Origin: Dasyornis broadbenti
Lineage: Eukaryota; Chordata; Aves; Passeriformes; Dasyornithidae
Direction: 5' to 3'
Length of the DNA stretch: 64,000 nt
Assembly: GCA_013397935.1 (NCBI GenBank)
Contig: VZRN01004712.1
Location: 1 to 64,000, forward strand
Shown one piece after another: positions 38,544 through 51,000 of this stretch. How positions within the stretch are numbered: the stretch's first letter is position 1; every line of letters begins with the position of its first letter. The notes beneath the pieces were generated by a model. It saw only the letters and a list, made by a program, of their open reading frames with translations, ran no database searches and had not been told where the DNA came from. The translations under genes were made by a program, and so were the position numbers.

Positions 38544-41500
38544 GACAGGATCACAACCAACCGGGGATACTCAGTGAAGAACAACCATTAAGGAATAGTA
38601 TAAGGGTCAATTTTAAATTATTTGTCAGAGACATGTGTACTCTTGTTAAAATTTTGTTAAAATTGCTAACACTTTCCTTATAAATGGATTACTTTTGGGA
38701 CAGCACCTTTACTGTTCATGAGAAATGAGCATGTTGTTAAAGAGAAGCATAATTCAAGCAGAACAGCACATTTTTTGTACCTTGGCTCTTGGGTTTGCCC
38801 TGTGTGACGCAGAACTATGCAGCAGTACTGAAGCTGGGGCAGAGGTCTGTGCTCCTTACTGCTGTACTCAGGATAACCAGAGTGAATTAAAACCAGGGGA
38901 AATGGGAATACCATGTTAGCACAGCCAATAGTTTCTGTACCCTGGGAAGCATTTCTGCATTGCTACTCTTTATGGTTTGTTTTCATTACAAGAAGTCAGT
39001 GTACATGCTCAGAGACTCACCACAGGTTGCCAAAGACAAGAGCTGCAAGGTCCTGAATCTGTCATTCTGCTTTAGATGCAGAGAGAGTTATGCTGTCATT
39101 GAACTTAATGATCATTTGACTTAAACGTGTCATTTGTGACCCAGACTGTACAGTCCCGTAGAGTTAACATTCCGAGGTAGGCCTTCAGTGCAGGTTTCTT
39201 ACCTCTCTCTTCTCAAATCTAAATCACTAAGTAATGCATAGACATACCCAAAGACAGGCAGTGGGATTTGGTGTACAGTGTGTCCAAAAACCAGGAAAGC
39301 TGCAAAACTCCATTTGTAATGTGTCCTCGTACAAGCCGCATGCCTTCGTTATGTGCCTTTGGTACATGCTACCCAACCGGGCCACTGAAACATGGATTCA
39401 GTTGCCTCCCATGGCCAGTGGAAAAAAGAGTCCTTGCTGGAAGACAGCTCAGAAAAGGGTCTCGTAAACTCTGGATTACACCCAAGACCATCTGTTTTCC
39501 CGTACCAAATGCAGAGATGATGAAGGCTTTATAACTTCAGTGTCAGATCGTAGGTGTTTGGGTATTCCCCAAACAGACAGGAAGAAGACAAAAGTGTGGC
39601 TGCAGCATGGGCTAACTGTATTATGGCACAGGTTATTTTTACAGCTTTGTGTCAGAATATGGGCTTGAGAGGAGCTTTACTGCAAGCCTTATTCTCCCAA
39701 ACTAGTGTAAGTTATATCAGCATAGTTGTGACACTATTTTGTAAAACTAAAAAGAACACTAGTCAAAAAGACTGCGTGTTTTGAAGATCGTCACAGGTAG
39801 ATTAAAGGCTCATCTCTTATGCAGTGACTTATATATGCCTATCATCTCTTCTCCTATATCTTCTGCACAGCAGGGCTGCTGTATAGGCTTTCTGAGATGC
39901 AGAAAAGATGACAGAAATACATAAGTGTTTTGATTTACCTATAGTCTTCTCTCTTCTATTCCTAATCTAGAATTTAGTGGGTTTATGATGTGTTGTATGT
40001 CGCGTGTCTGATTTAATATAATTATTTCAATAGTCATTCTTGTGATTCCACTTTTTTATGTTTCAGAACTCTTGTGTAGATATGTTAGAATTAGTTATTT
40101 CTTTTATTACCTCAACAGTGTTTTCCTTCTGTAAATAAAATTTAAAAACTTTAATTCTGTTTATCCTTGGTGAGTTTAACCTCTACATACATTTTTTAAA
40201 TTGTGTTCTACTTGGGCAATGAGAACATTCCAAAAGCCTATCACCTAAATTAGCTGGTGGTCCATAGTAGGCTGCTATATTTCATTAAAATTTACGGAGC
40301 AATCTTGGATTTCATGCATATTCTCTTGCATATTTCTTATACACAGTAATACATATGCACACACACTCAAGAGTCATGGACTTCCAGGTCTCTGAAAAGC
40401 ATACTAAAGGCAACCCTTTCACCTGTGATTGCTTTTCAGTTTCTTTTTTATATTCATCTTTTTTTCTTTTCCTTTTATGTCTGTTGTCTTTTGTAATTTG
40501 ACTTCAAGGACGTTTTTGGGTTGTTCCATGTACCACATTGCCATGGTATTCCTTTCTTTTTATTACTGCATTTTTGTTCTGTAATACTGTAATTTGATTA
40601 TTTGTCCATCTATTTTTACTTTAAGTTTCCAAATTTATAGTATTAGTGTTTGACTTTTACATTGTTTACTTTGGTAAAAGCAAAGACCGAGCCTCCAGCT
40701 TTACTAGATTTTTCCAAACTTTTACCTCCCTTTTGAGGTAAAGGGTAACTCAAGAATAATTTGATTAAGCACATTTTTCCCACTGCCTTCATTGCTACAC
40801 ATCCAATGCAGGACATTTATAAAGAATAGTAAGCACTAGACATTAATCTCAGCTATGAGAGAAGAGTCTTAACTTGAGTTGTCCTGACATCATCTGTTGA
40901 GTTCCCCTGAGTAAGGCACCACCTCCAGTTTTTGTTCTGACTAAGTAATATATTTTGGAGATTCAAAGGCATTCTGTACTCAGACTAGGGGATATCATGC
41001 AGTAGGATATGATTTCTATTGGCTCTCTAACTTCTTTCTCTGAGCAAAGAACAAATAGTGGCAAGGAAGCAAAAGTAGATATTGAGTAATGAGAATACCC
41101 TGAAAGGGTGTAGGATTGCAGATTGTAGTATCTGCTCAGAAGACACACAAAATAACCCTACCAAAACCAAACCCCAAACAAGAAAAAAACATTAGGCCAA
41201 TTAGAGCCATCCCTCATGGGATGAGAGTTGTCCCCAAGACACTGCCAGTGATTTAGGGAGCTGGCTGCCATGGAGGCAGCTCCAGATGAAGGCAAAACCA
41301 TCCCTGTCCCAGCAGTGACAAACAAGATGCAGGACAAGAGCCCCAGAGTGCTGCCCACTGTATCACCAACCCTTCTTTTCCACAACAGCCACTTTTACAG
41401 ATGAGTCCATGAGGCCATGCATCCATGGCTACTTATCCCTGTCCACCAAACTGGGGGCCAGTTAGTGCTAATCATTAGCGAGGGGCCTGTAGTATTCTGT

Positions 41501-44500
41501 AGTACAGCTCTTGTGGTTTGACAGACAGTTTTCTTCCCCGATTTTGTTATGTTTAACAGGTATAGATGAAGGTAATTTATACAAGTGAGTCATCTTTTCT
41601 GCTTAATAAGACAGACTCTTAGGCCTAGAGCTCAAGTAAGCATTATTTGAGTTACTGTCATTCATTTGAAAATAGGACTTGATAAAATCAAGGTAACATA
41701 TGTGACATTTAGTACAAGAGTGTGAATAAACAGAAAACCAGAAGAAATGTTAGGATGCATTGGGAATTTCCCCCCATCTGCAGTGTCAAGCTGTGTGATT
41801 GGTTTATCTTACGAAAAGTGTCTAGAACATTAATGATAAAATTAGAGTTTTCTAAATAATATATATGTTGTCAGATCACAACTTCAGAGCTAAGACAAGG
41901 CTTTTATTTGTGCAGGGTGCTCTGATAATGTAAGCTGACAAAGTTGAACCAGTTAAGGGAGCATCAAATCCTGACCATGTAGTATGCTCTTCCGGATAAA
42001 CCACTTCCCTTTGTAAAGTCAGTCTTCACTTTGAAATAGCCTCTTGTAGTTATTTTTACTATTTGCCTGCTTCTTAGCTAGAGAACTGCATTTTGTGAAC
42101 AGCTTTGCTAGTGACTTAGATGTTCATTCATTTCTGTACCTCAGAAGAATTTTTGGGCCTCCATTAATATTACCTGGATATATACTATGGCAGTGGCTAA
42201 AAATACAGGGTAAATACATAAATCACTAGGTGCTGTGTAGTAAACAGAAAAATGTATTCTATATGCAGATTTACCCGGAAATAAGACCATTTGTTTTAGC
42301 CTAGATCTTGTCTTAGTTTGGTGCATGTGCCTATATAATCCACTTTTGATGGACTTTCAGATATATTATCTAATGAGAAAACAAGCTAACAAGGTGAAAG
42401 AAAGGGAGTTTTATTATTTATTTTATTTTTCAGACAGGAAATTAAAGAAATGGGAATACTTGGAAGAATTGGACCCCTGATGAGGTTTTCAGATCTCTAC
42501 CCAGTGACCCTAATCACAAGACTTCCTTCCTTCTCAAACATAATTATTACTATTTCCATCACATATACTTTGGAAAGTTTTTCTTGTTTCCACATGAAAT
42601 ACTTATTTTCTAACCCTGAACTTTCCTTTTAAGCAAAATCAATGAAAAGCTATTGTTGCTTTTACAGATGCCAGGGAGAATTATTACCATCATAGGCGGC
42701 AATAAAAGATATATTTTTGCCCTTGGTAGATTGAATTACTGAGAAATAACCTTATAATTACTGTATAAAACACCCTGTTTTAACACTGTTTTTAATATCC
42801 ATAAAATTTCTGATTTATTTTCACATGCCAGCATCAATGCACTAAATTCTGCCTTGGTCTAAACTGGTGCAATTACACTGACCTCTGTGGGACTCCACCA
42901 GTTGCATTGATGGCTGTTAGGAGCCACATAGTTTTTGGATGAATATTAGGAACAAAGAGAGAGATCTGATTTTGTGGACATTGATTTAAATAAGGAATGC
43001 AATTTTCCTGAAGTCAAAGGAAATGTTTTGGTGTTCTAGCCATATATCACGTAAATCCGCTTTAAATTAGGTCTTTGTCAGACAAGTGGGGAAAAGCCTT
43101 CTGATATTGCCTAGTATGGGATTCACCACTGGAAATGCCAGAGAAACCCTGAGTTATAGTGAACGTGACAAATGGACCCTTGCCCCTCTCTCAGTGAAGA
43201 TCTTGCTTCAGATGTCTTAGGGGCCTGCAATGCTCAGTGGTCTCATGGTCTTCAGCAAAAAGAAAGGAAATTCCCCTTTGGCACACTCAGATTGCGTTCT
43301 TGCAGCTACAACCAAAAAACGGGTTCCTCAACCCACACAAAGACAACACTTTCTGGTTTAGTTTAGATTGTCGAGCTTGTTTACCTCTTCTAGCTGGCTG
43401 ATGGTCTTCTGCTGCTCGTAGTCCTTGTCTGTCGCTTTGAGGTGAAATTAGGAGCATTGTTACCTGCCTACTGACTGCCTTTGTTGAAAGAGGACACAAT
43501 TCAACACCAAATAACTGCACCCTCATTTTGTGTTCAGTTAATACATACTTAAAACTAGTCCATCCATATTCTGCTCATCTTTCTTCTCCTGGCGTGGTTT
43601 CTTAAATGTGACTGGCTTCTGCGAAATTTCTTTTTCAAAGGGATATATTCAGCTTTAAGTTTGGAAAGCAAACAGCACATACTTCATATTTTAGAAGTAG
43701 TATTTGCTTTATTGCCTGTACAAGTATTATGAATGTGATAGGCACAGGGAAAGAGTTCTGCCTTAATTGCACTCGGGCTGGGTTCATCACAGTTTCTGAC
43801 ATGCTGGAGGTGCATTAGAACAGCAGTATTGTCGACTAGGTTGCCTGCAAAAACATTTCAGACCCTTGACTTACCCTTTTTACTGACAAAATTACCAGTA
43901 GCACCCTCCACTACCAGTGACTGCAAAGAGGTCTGCATACTTCACCATTCCCAAAGGTATATTTTGGCAAATAGTTAGGCAGATGTATATGTTCCTCCCA
44001 ACCCAAAATGGATGAGATTAAGAAAAGGCATGTAAGAATGATTTTTTGAAGTGAAGCATTTCCACTCAATTTATATACCATCCGTCTGTGAGGGTGATCC
44101 ATTTTACATTTCCTTTCAAGAAACCATTTTAGTCTGAACTAAATGTTTCAGGTGACCTGAAATTTATTTATTTTCCATTTTTTTCTACTCCAGGTCTGCC
44201 TGAAATGTGTTTTGTTATTGGTGGTTTTTTGTTCGTTTGTTTTTAAGGGAGGGAATAGGGTGTTTCAGGGAAATTTTTCAGGCTGCAAAAAGAAAAATCC
44301 ATTCGTTTCACAGCTGTAGGTGTAAATGTTTTGACTTCTGATTTCAATGGATAGCTTCTCTAGCTTATAGAGGCATAAATGAAAAAAAAAAAGAAAAAAA
44401 AGAAAAGACCGCAGGTCTTTGATGAGACTATTGATTTAAATAAAATAGCAGTGTAATTAGCTAATTTGAGTACTTCAAATGAAAGAATCATTCCCCCTTA

Positions 44501-44667
44501 TTGCAGATTTTAAGCCCAGAAGAAATTGAAGGGACTGATTCTGACAGTAGTTTTCTGTTTTAAACAACTGCAACTCTGCTGACCTCATTAAAATTAGATC
44601 AGGTTTATATTCTGGTAGAGAGAAATCAGAATCAGACCAAGAACCTGGAACTTACATTATTTTTAGC

Positions 44668-44721
44668 AAAAAAAAAAAAAAAAAAAAAAACCCTACCAAA
44701 AANNNNNAAAAAAAAAAAAAA
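44668..44721. repeat. Interrupted poly-A tract with 5 N
   Basis: Two A runs (44668-44690 and 44698-44721) are separated by CCCTACC, and an N block at 44703-44707 lies in the second. Like the other A/N tracts, its length is an assembly estimate. Confidence 0.9.
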
Positions 44722-47700
44722 TCCCTTGTTTTGTAAAGCACAAGAATTGCTACGGGGCCCATAAATATTTTGTGAATCTGGTCAACAGATAAAAGTAGAA
44801 AATACTTAGAACATGAAGAAATTCATCTGTCCGTCTATTGACAGTGCCTTATGGAAGAACAAGAGTCTAGGTACAATAAGGCAATAATGAATTTAATGAA
44901 AAAGCTACAGACATTCAGGTTGTAAGCTGAGCTGCTGTTGAAAGATAGTACATATTTTTGCCCGTATAGCAGAATTCCTTGGCTGAATGTCTATGAGTAG
45001 ATTTCCATTGATAATAAAAATGGAGGAAATTATTTATTGTAAATGGTAATTAGACTTTCCCCAGGCTATGCATTCAGCCAGTAGCAGATATTGAGCAATA
45101 ACCTAGGCATTATTTTTGACATTCTGTCTCCATGCAAAAAAAAATAAAAAAATGAGAGGATGATAGGAGCTAAACTTTGCCATGTCTTTTGTTTAAAATA
45201 CAGTAATATCACCATAGGGATAAATTAATATTTGTGTGAGGTTTAATGTAATGATGTGTATGATACCCCAACTTTATCTATGAAATAGAAAAATCACAGT
45301 CACAAGAGCACACTAACACAAACTCTCTCTAATTTACCCAGGACTGCGTTAGGATTGAATGCAGGATAAGTAAGCAGTCTTTGCAGCATCAGATTTTAAC
45401 AAATTTGGAACTGATCCTGGCAGAAAAAAAAAAAAAATTATACAGTTTATACTTGCAGTCATCACTCACATTCATCTGAGAGTTCTGTTACCTCAAGCAA
45501 TATGGAGCTATGCTTTTGTTATAAGAGGATCTCAGTTTCTTATACCCTCTTGCCATCAATTTATAGTGCCTAGCACAGTGACAATTGCAAAGACCTCAGA
45601 AACAATACATTCCTAGCCTGTATGTTTTTAATTATATTTTCAAGTTTCATTTGCTGTTGGCAACTTGACATTATTTTGATTTTGCTGAGGTGAAATATAT
45701 GAGTTTCAAATACAGCTTTGAAACTGATTAGGAATTAATATGGCAGCATTATAGATACAGTAGATTTACTGCTTCTTTTGCAGCTCAGAGTGAACTCCCA
45801 TATGGAAAACCTATTGCAACCAGATTCAGAGTGACATGAGCAAAGTAGCTGATACTGGAGATAAGAGATCAGAGAAAAGGAGTCAAATAGGTAAAAGCAG
45901 AAGGTGGTGTCTATCACAGCAAAAAATAAAATTATACCCACCCCAAAAAAGAAAAACCTGTGGAGGAATCACAGGAAAGGCGAGACGTGGATAGATTATG
46001 AAAATAAAGCAGTAAACCAAAACCTAAACAAACAAATTCAAAAAGCTTTCAAGGCAATCGGAACATTTAAAATTCTCTATACCTCCTAGAGCTAACAAAA
46101 TTAAATCTGGAATCACCCAGCTGATGCTGAGCATAGCCCAGCCCCATGCTGCAGGCATCGGGCAGTGCTGATCTGGGGCAGGACTTACACCTCATTTTTG
46201 GGAGAAGGTTTCTTGATGACACTAAATGAGATGGAAGGGCCTGGGAGGAAAGAGTGTTCTCTGTGGAAAAGTTACACATGTGGCTGCATACGTAACGTAT
46301 GTTAAATATGTTGGCTGCATATTAATCCTTCTGCCTTTCTTCTTCTGTAGGAGCTGCACTGGGGGCACAGTTTTTGGCATGTTAAATACGCAGCTGTTAC
46401 CTGCTTACATGTAGCTTTGTCTACAGAGCAAGACTGCTGGTGAAAAAAGACAACACTGGGTGTATGTATAGAGAAACAGTGGCTTTAAATTGCAGTAGTC
46501 AGTCTTGTGCTATCTAGAGTCTTCCTGTATGTTTGCCACCAAAATAAGCCATCCAAAAATGAATGTGGCTGAGGGTTGCAACCATCTGAGATGCAATATG
46601 CTAACATAGCGCTCAGGCGAGGAGATTCATTGCTCTATGTTTAGAAAAGGAGTAGCAGCAGTCTCCTTCGCACCGACAGACAGAAAAGAGTTAAAGTCAC
46701 ACTTCCAGTCCACCACTAGGCATTCAGAACTGTACTAAAGTAAAAAAAGAATGCCCAAGGAAAACGTTAAAAGCGTCCTTCTAAGGGATCCCCAGCTTCT
46801 TTTTTGCATGCTTTCTTCCCTTTCGTAGACTTTGGCTCAGCTTATTTGTTTCAGTGGCTATCACTCACATCTCATATTTATTTTATTCGTGATGTTGTTT
46901 GACACCAAGGTTTTCAAACTTAATGTTTTCTTCAACTTTATTCATATTTCTCAAGTCTCACTTTATATACTGAGATTTCGGCAAAACTCGAATGTCTAAT
47001 TAAAAATCAGTGTCTCAACTGATTTGATACCTCATATATTCTCCATGAAACCTGGAAAACAGAAATTCTCAAACACATGACATCGATTATGGTGTTTATG
47101 TTATTTTGACTTTGGGGTGAACTGATGTAAACACAGAGAATTAAATCCTTCCAGCTTTCTAGATACCTGTATTAAAAACCAAATTCAGATTTTGGACTGA
47201 CCTGTATCTTTGACAGCAATCTTTCCACTGCACTCAGGAGCCATTTGTATTGTTCTTCAACTTTGTATCATATCACTGCATCTAGTAAGGTCCAGTTTGG
47301 AGCTGAAAGTAGTGAAAGCAAAAATATTCCACATAATTCCAGTTTTAGATCTGATCTTGTTCACATTCAAGTCAATGAAAATTCAAGGTAAGCACTTAGC
47401 TTACATGAAAACAAATCTATTTGGTGATGCTATTACATTACAAATAAACCAAAGCATCCAGATGTATATTGCTTCAAAAATTAGGATCTTTGCAGAGCAG
47501 CTGACATAGAATTTTTAAAGAAGCTTTATATATGTTCTCAGTTAACAATATGTCTCTAAGTATTAAGCGGGATTTATTCTTCAAAGGGCAAAAGAGAAGG
47601 TCTGTACCTAAAAGTTTGATTTTTAATATGAATATATGAATAAACAGTTCTAGGCATACATACTAAGATTTCATATTGTTCTGTAGAACAAGACTTTCAG

Positions 47701-48604
47701 AAATATTTTATCAAATACTTAACATGAAGCATCATATTAACATGGTGTGACCTCACATTGCATTCTTAACATTTATATATGCAAATGGTCATATTTACAT
47801 GTGCATATGCCATTCACAAATTCAAATTAAAGGCAAATAAATGTTTTAGATTAAGGAGATTAATTTTGTGTGCCTCACGGTTGACACACTTTCTACAGAG
47901 GCTAGATCACTGAGACCCAAGTGCTGGGCTGTTATCCGAGAAGACAGATGGCAATTTCCTTTTGATAAGAGTTCAGGATTTTAGCAGCAAGGGAGCCCTG
48001 AAGTAGCCATTTTTCTTGTAGGGAAAGCATCTTTCAGAAGCCAGATAAATCATTCTAAAACAGACAAACACGGGAACCAAGAAACTAATCAACGTGTAAT
48101 GAATGTGTTGCAACCCCTTTCAAGAAGTTTAGAAGGTGCTTTTTTTCTTTCATTCTTGCAACACATGGGAACTACTTCAGAAAATTTGAGAATATAGATT
48201 ACTTTTTCAGTACTCATTCCTCTTTTATGAGTACCAATAGAATTTATGATTATTAGAGATGCGAAATTTAATTAAGTCAGATGTTGTTTGTTTACAGTAC
48301 GTATGTATCATGCATGAAGTAAACAGTTTTAGATATTTTAAAGACTACATAAACATAAAAGTAACTCAGAAAAAATCAGATAAAACCAAGTAAATTAGGC
48401 AAAACCAAGATGCCTCTGTTTAACTGAAATCTTGTTCAGTGTGTGCCAGCTTAAATAGCTGTGGAACATTTCAAACTTGTAAGTTATAAAGGTGGACAGT
48501 CAGGAGCCTACAAGACAAGAGTCTGGGGGCACTCTATAAGTACTGACCTGCTGCTAAGGGGTCAGTCAGCTGCCTTTTGTAGTTATTTATATTTAAATAT
48601 ATTA

Positions 48605-48622
48605 AATATATTTAAATATATT
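48605..48622. repeat. Perfect AT-only palindrome
   Basis: AATATATTTAAATATATT is an 18-bp perfect palindrome inside a longer TTTAAATATA-rich stretch (48591-48622). It could form a cruciform or simply be low-complexity AT sequence. No function is inferred. Confidence 0.8.
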
Positions 48623-50340
48623 CACTCTTTCTTTTTGTAACTGTATAAGACGCAGCCTCAGACGTGATGACACCTTCAATTTAGTTTATCTTGTAGGATT
48701 ACATCCAACGAGGATCTGTTTCTTCTAGTTTCCTCTCCTCTCTTTTCTATCTGCCAGTAATAGAACAGAAATGAAAGTGGAAAGGATGGTGTCTGCCTAC
48801 TCCTAGCCTGTGCCCTGATGTGTTTTTCATTATTCATGTCTCCAGTAGTTTGGTCTGAGAGACCTGGAAATTATGTCCGCTCTTTATTTGCTTTGCCACA
48901 GCTCTAGTAGAAATAGACCCTTTTTATTTTGCAAATTGTTATTGCAGTTTTACAGACTGGTTCAAATTTGATCAGCAGCACCTTGTTTACGAAGATACTG
49001 TGAGAAATTTTGTGCATCTTCCTCTATCCATGTCATATCAGGGCTTACATGAGCACTGCGTACTTCCAATCACCTCAGGTCGCGTCGTTTTGCATCGAAT
49101 CAAGTCATGTCGCATCAGTGATACCACTATCAGTACTTATTTCTGATAGAAAATTCAGCATAGATTTAGACAGCAAATAGCTCAACCACAATAAATGTAT
49201 ATAATGAGCAGACTAAGTATCTGTGGGAACCAGATATTTTAAGTGTCTCTGTCAAGTCGGTGCTTTCAGATATTCCAGTATCCTTGTCTCTACACTGTGT
49301 GTTGCACATAAATTTCTGATATATGTGCATATACTGAAATGTCTGTCTAAGCAACCTATTTGGAACTCTTACCATCTACAACCATTTGCAAATATAGACC
49401 TGTGCGGTTTTGAAATAACCAGACATTGTTGGATGGGTCTGGATATTATAACTACAGTGTTCACTTTGTAGGTTGATCATGTCACAGCAGTGTAAAAAAC
49501 AAAAATGTTGACAGATCTAATTTTTTTTCATAATTTGAGTCTTGCCTGCTGGGCATGTTTTCAAAGAGTTATGCATGATTAGGCTCTATGACAGCCATTT
49601 TATTAGACATTTTACCCTGATGTTCATTTATAAAAGTTAAATGTTGTAATTATCCTATTATGTAAACAAAAAAGGAGAGAGGGAGGGGAAGATCAACATT
49701 TGAAAAAAAAAATCTAACTGATAAGTACAAAACCAGATGGAGTTTCCAAAATGTTTGCTTATAGCATTTCTTTGGTGAAATTAACATATTTTGGTTTATG
49801 TTACCTGTGTATTCTCTCTTGACTTTCTTGGGATCTGCATGTTCACAGGATTTTTCCAAATTTTAATTATTTTTACTTAAGACCCTAACAATAAATTAAA
49901 TTGACAGAGCTCAGGCACCCACAATTCTATACAAGTCCTAAGTGGTGATCTTGTTAATTATTATGAACCTTTGTTTGGTACTTACTGCTGTGATATCTAG
50001 GTGCTTTCACAGCATTCAATTAAAGCAGACTTTACAGTGTCTTTTTTAAAACTCCTTCAGGGACCATGAGATTTTATGTAGGTTCAGGAAGCTGTCAACT
50101 GATACTAGGTATACATGCATATTGAAAACAATTAGGAATATAAGCATTAACACTATGTAAAGAATTTGCCAGAAGAGCTAATGGGGACTTCCAGGGAAAC
50201 TGCATTTCTTCCTCCATTCATGTTTAGAAATCAAGCATTTGGGTATCTAGGTTGGAATGCTCTGCTTCTGTGTCATCAGGGTATTGAAAACACTTGAGTA
50301 TTGTTGTTGCTAAGTGTAGTATCCAATTACTGTCATTTAA

Positions 50341-51000
50341 TGGTGTGATGTGTTAGCAATGCCTACACAGCCTCACTCACTGCCTCACTGGGCTGGGGCA
50401 GGAAACAGGGAGAGAAAAGCTCATGGGTCAAAACAGACTGTTTACCAATTAGTGTTGGGGGCAAAACAGACTCAGCTTGGGGATAATTAACTTCAATTTA
50501 TTGCCAATTAAGTGATAAACAAAGACAAATATTAAAACAACTTTTCTCCCCACTCTCCCAGACTTAACTTCACTCCTTCATTCCTGACTTCTCTACCCAC
50601 TAGATATGGGATATGGGGAGCTATGGTCAATCCTTAACAGTCCCCCTCTCTTGCTTCTTTCTCTTCATGCTTTTCCCCTGCTCCTGCACAGGCTCTCCAT
50701 GGATCAGTTCTCATCAGGAAATACTCATTTGCCCACTCTAGGATACTCCAAGGGCTACAGTGGGGATTCGTTCACTGCTGTGGAACACCTCGTTCTCCTT
50801 TGTCTCTCCTTGCTGTTCCCTTTGTTTCGTTCACTTTTTTTTTTTAATTCTCCTTCTCTACTGCTTCCCCATTACCAAAACATTTCCATCTACACCCAAT
50901 ACAGATGATCATGCTGGTCACAGTAACAAAGAAGCCATCAGAATATCCTCAGGATTCTGTGCTCAGTATGGAACTGTCTTTTTCCTTTAAGATCCAGTGA
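50341..51000 (+). mobile_element. Second degenerate avian LTR-type element
   Basis: The left part (CTACACAGCCTCACTCACTG, then GGGCTGGGG, an A/G-rich stretch and TCATGGGTCAAAACAG) parallels the left part of the element at 37965, so the two are distantly related. It continues with TAATTAACTTCAATTTATTGCC, a CTTTTCTCCCCACTCTCCCAG block, ACTTAACTTCACTCC, GGGAGCTATGGTCA and repeated CTCC/CAGG-type units, in the order I recall for an abundant bird LTR family. Both borders are uncertain, especially the right one. A 100-codon frame and an overlapping 76-codon frame lie inside and are not real genes. No retroviral protein frame is present. Confidence 0.5.

Noticed and set aside
39234..39534. Two overlapping plus-strand frames (77 and 88 codons) considered as a possible exon or retrocopy.
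   Set aside because: Neither shows a recognisable motif, and no clear splice borders or frame preference was seen.
50606..50990. 100- and 76-codon plus-strand frames rich in Leu, Ser and Phe.
   Set aside because: They are pyrimidine-rich repeat DNA of the second LTR-like element read as protein.
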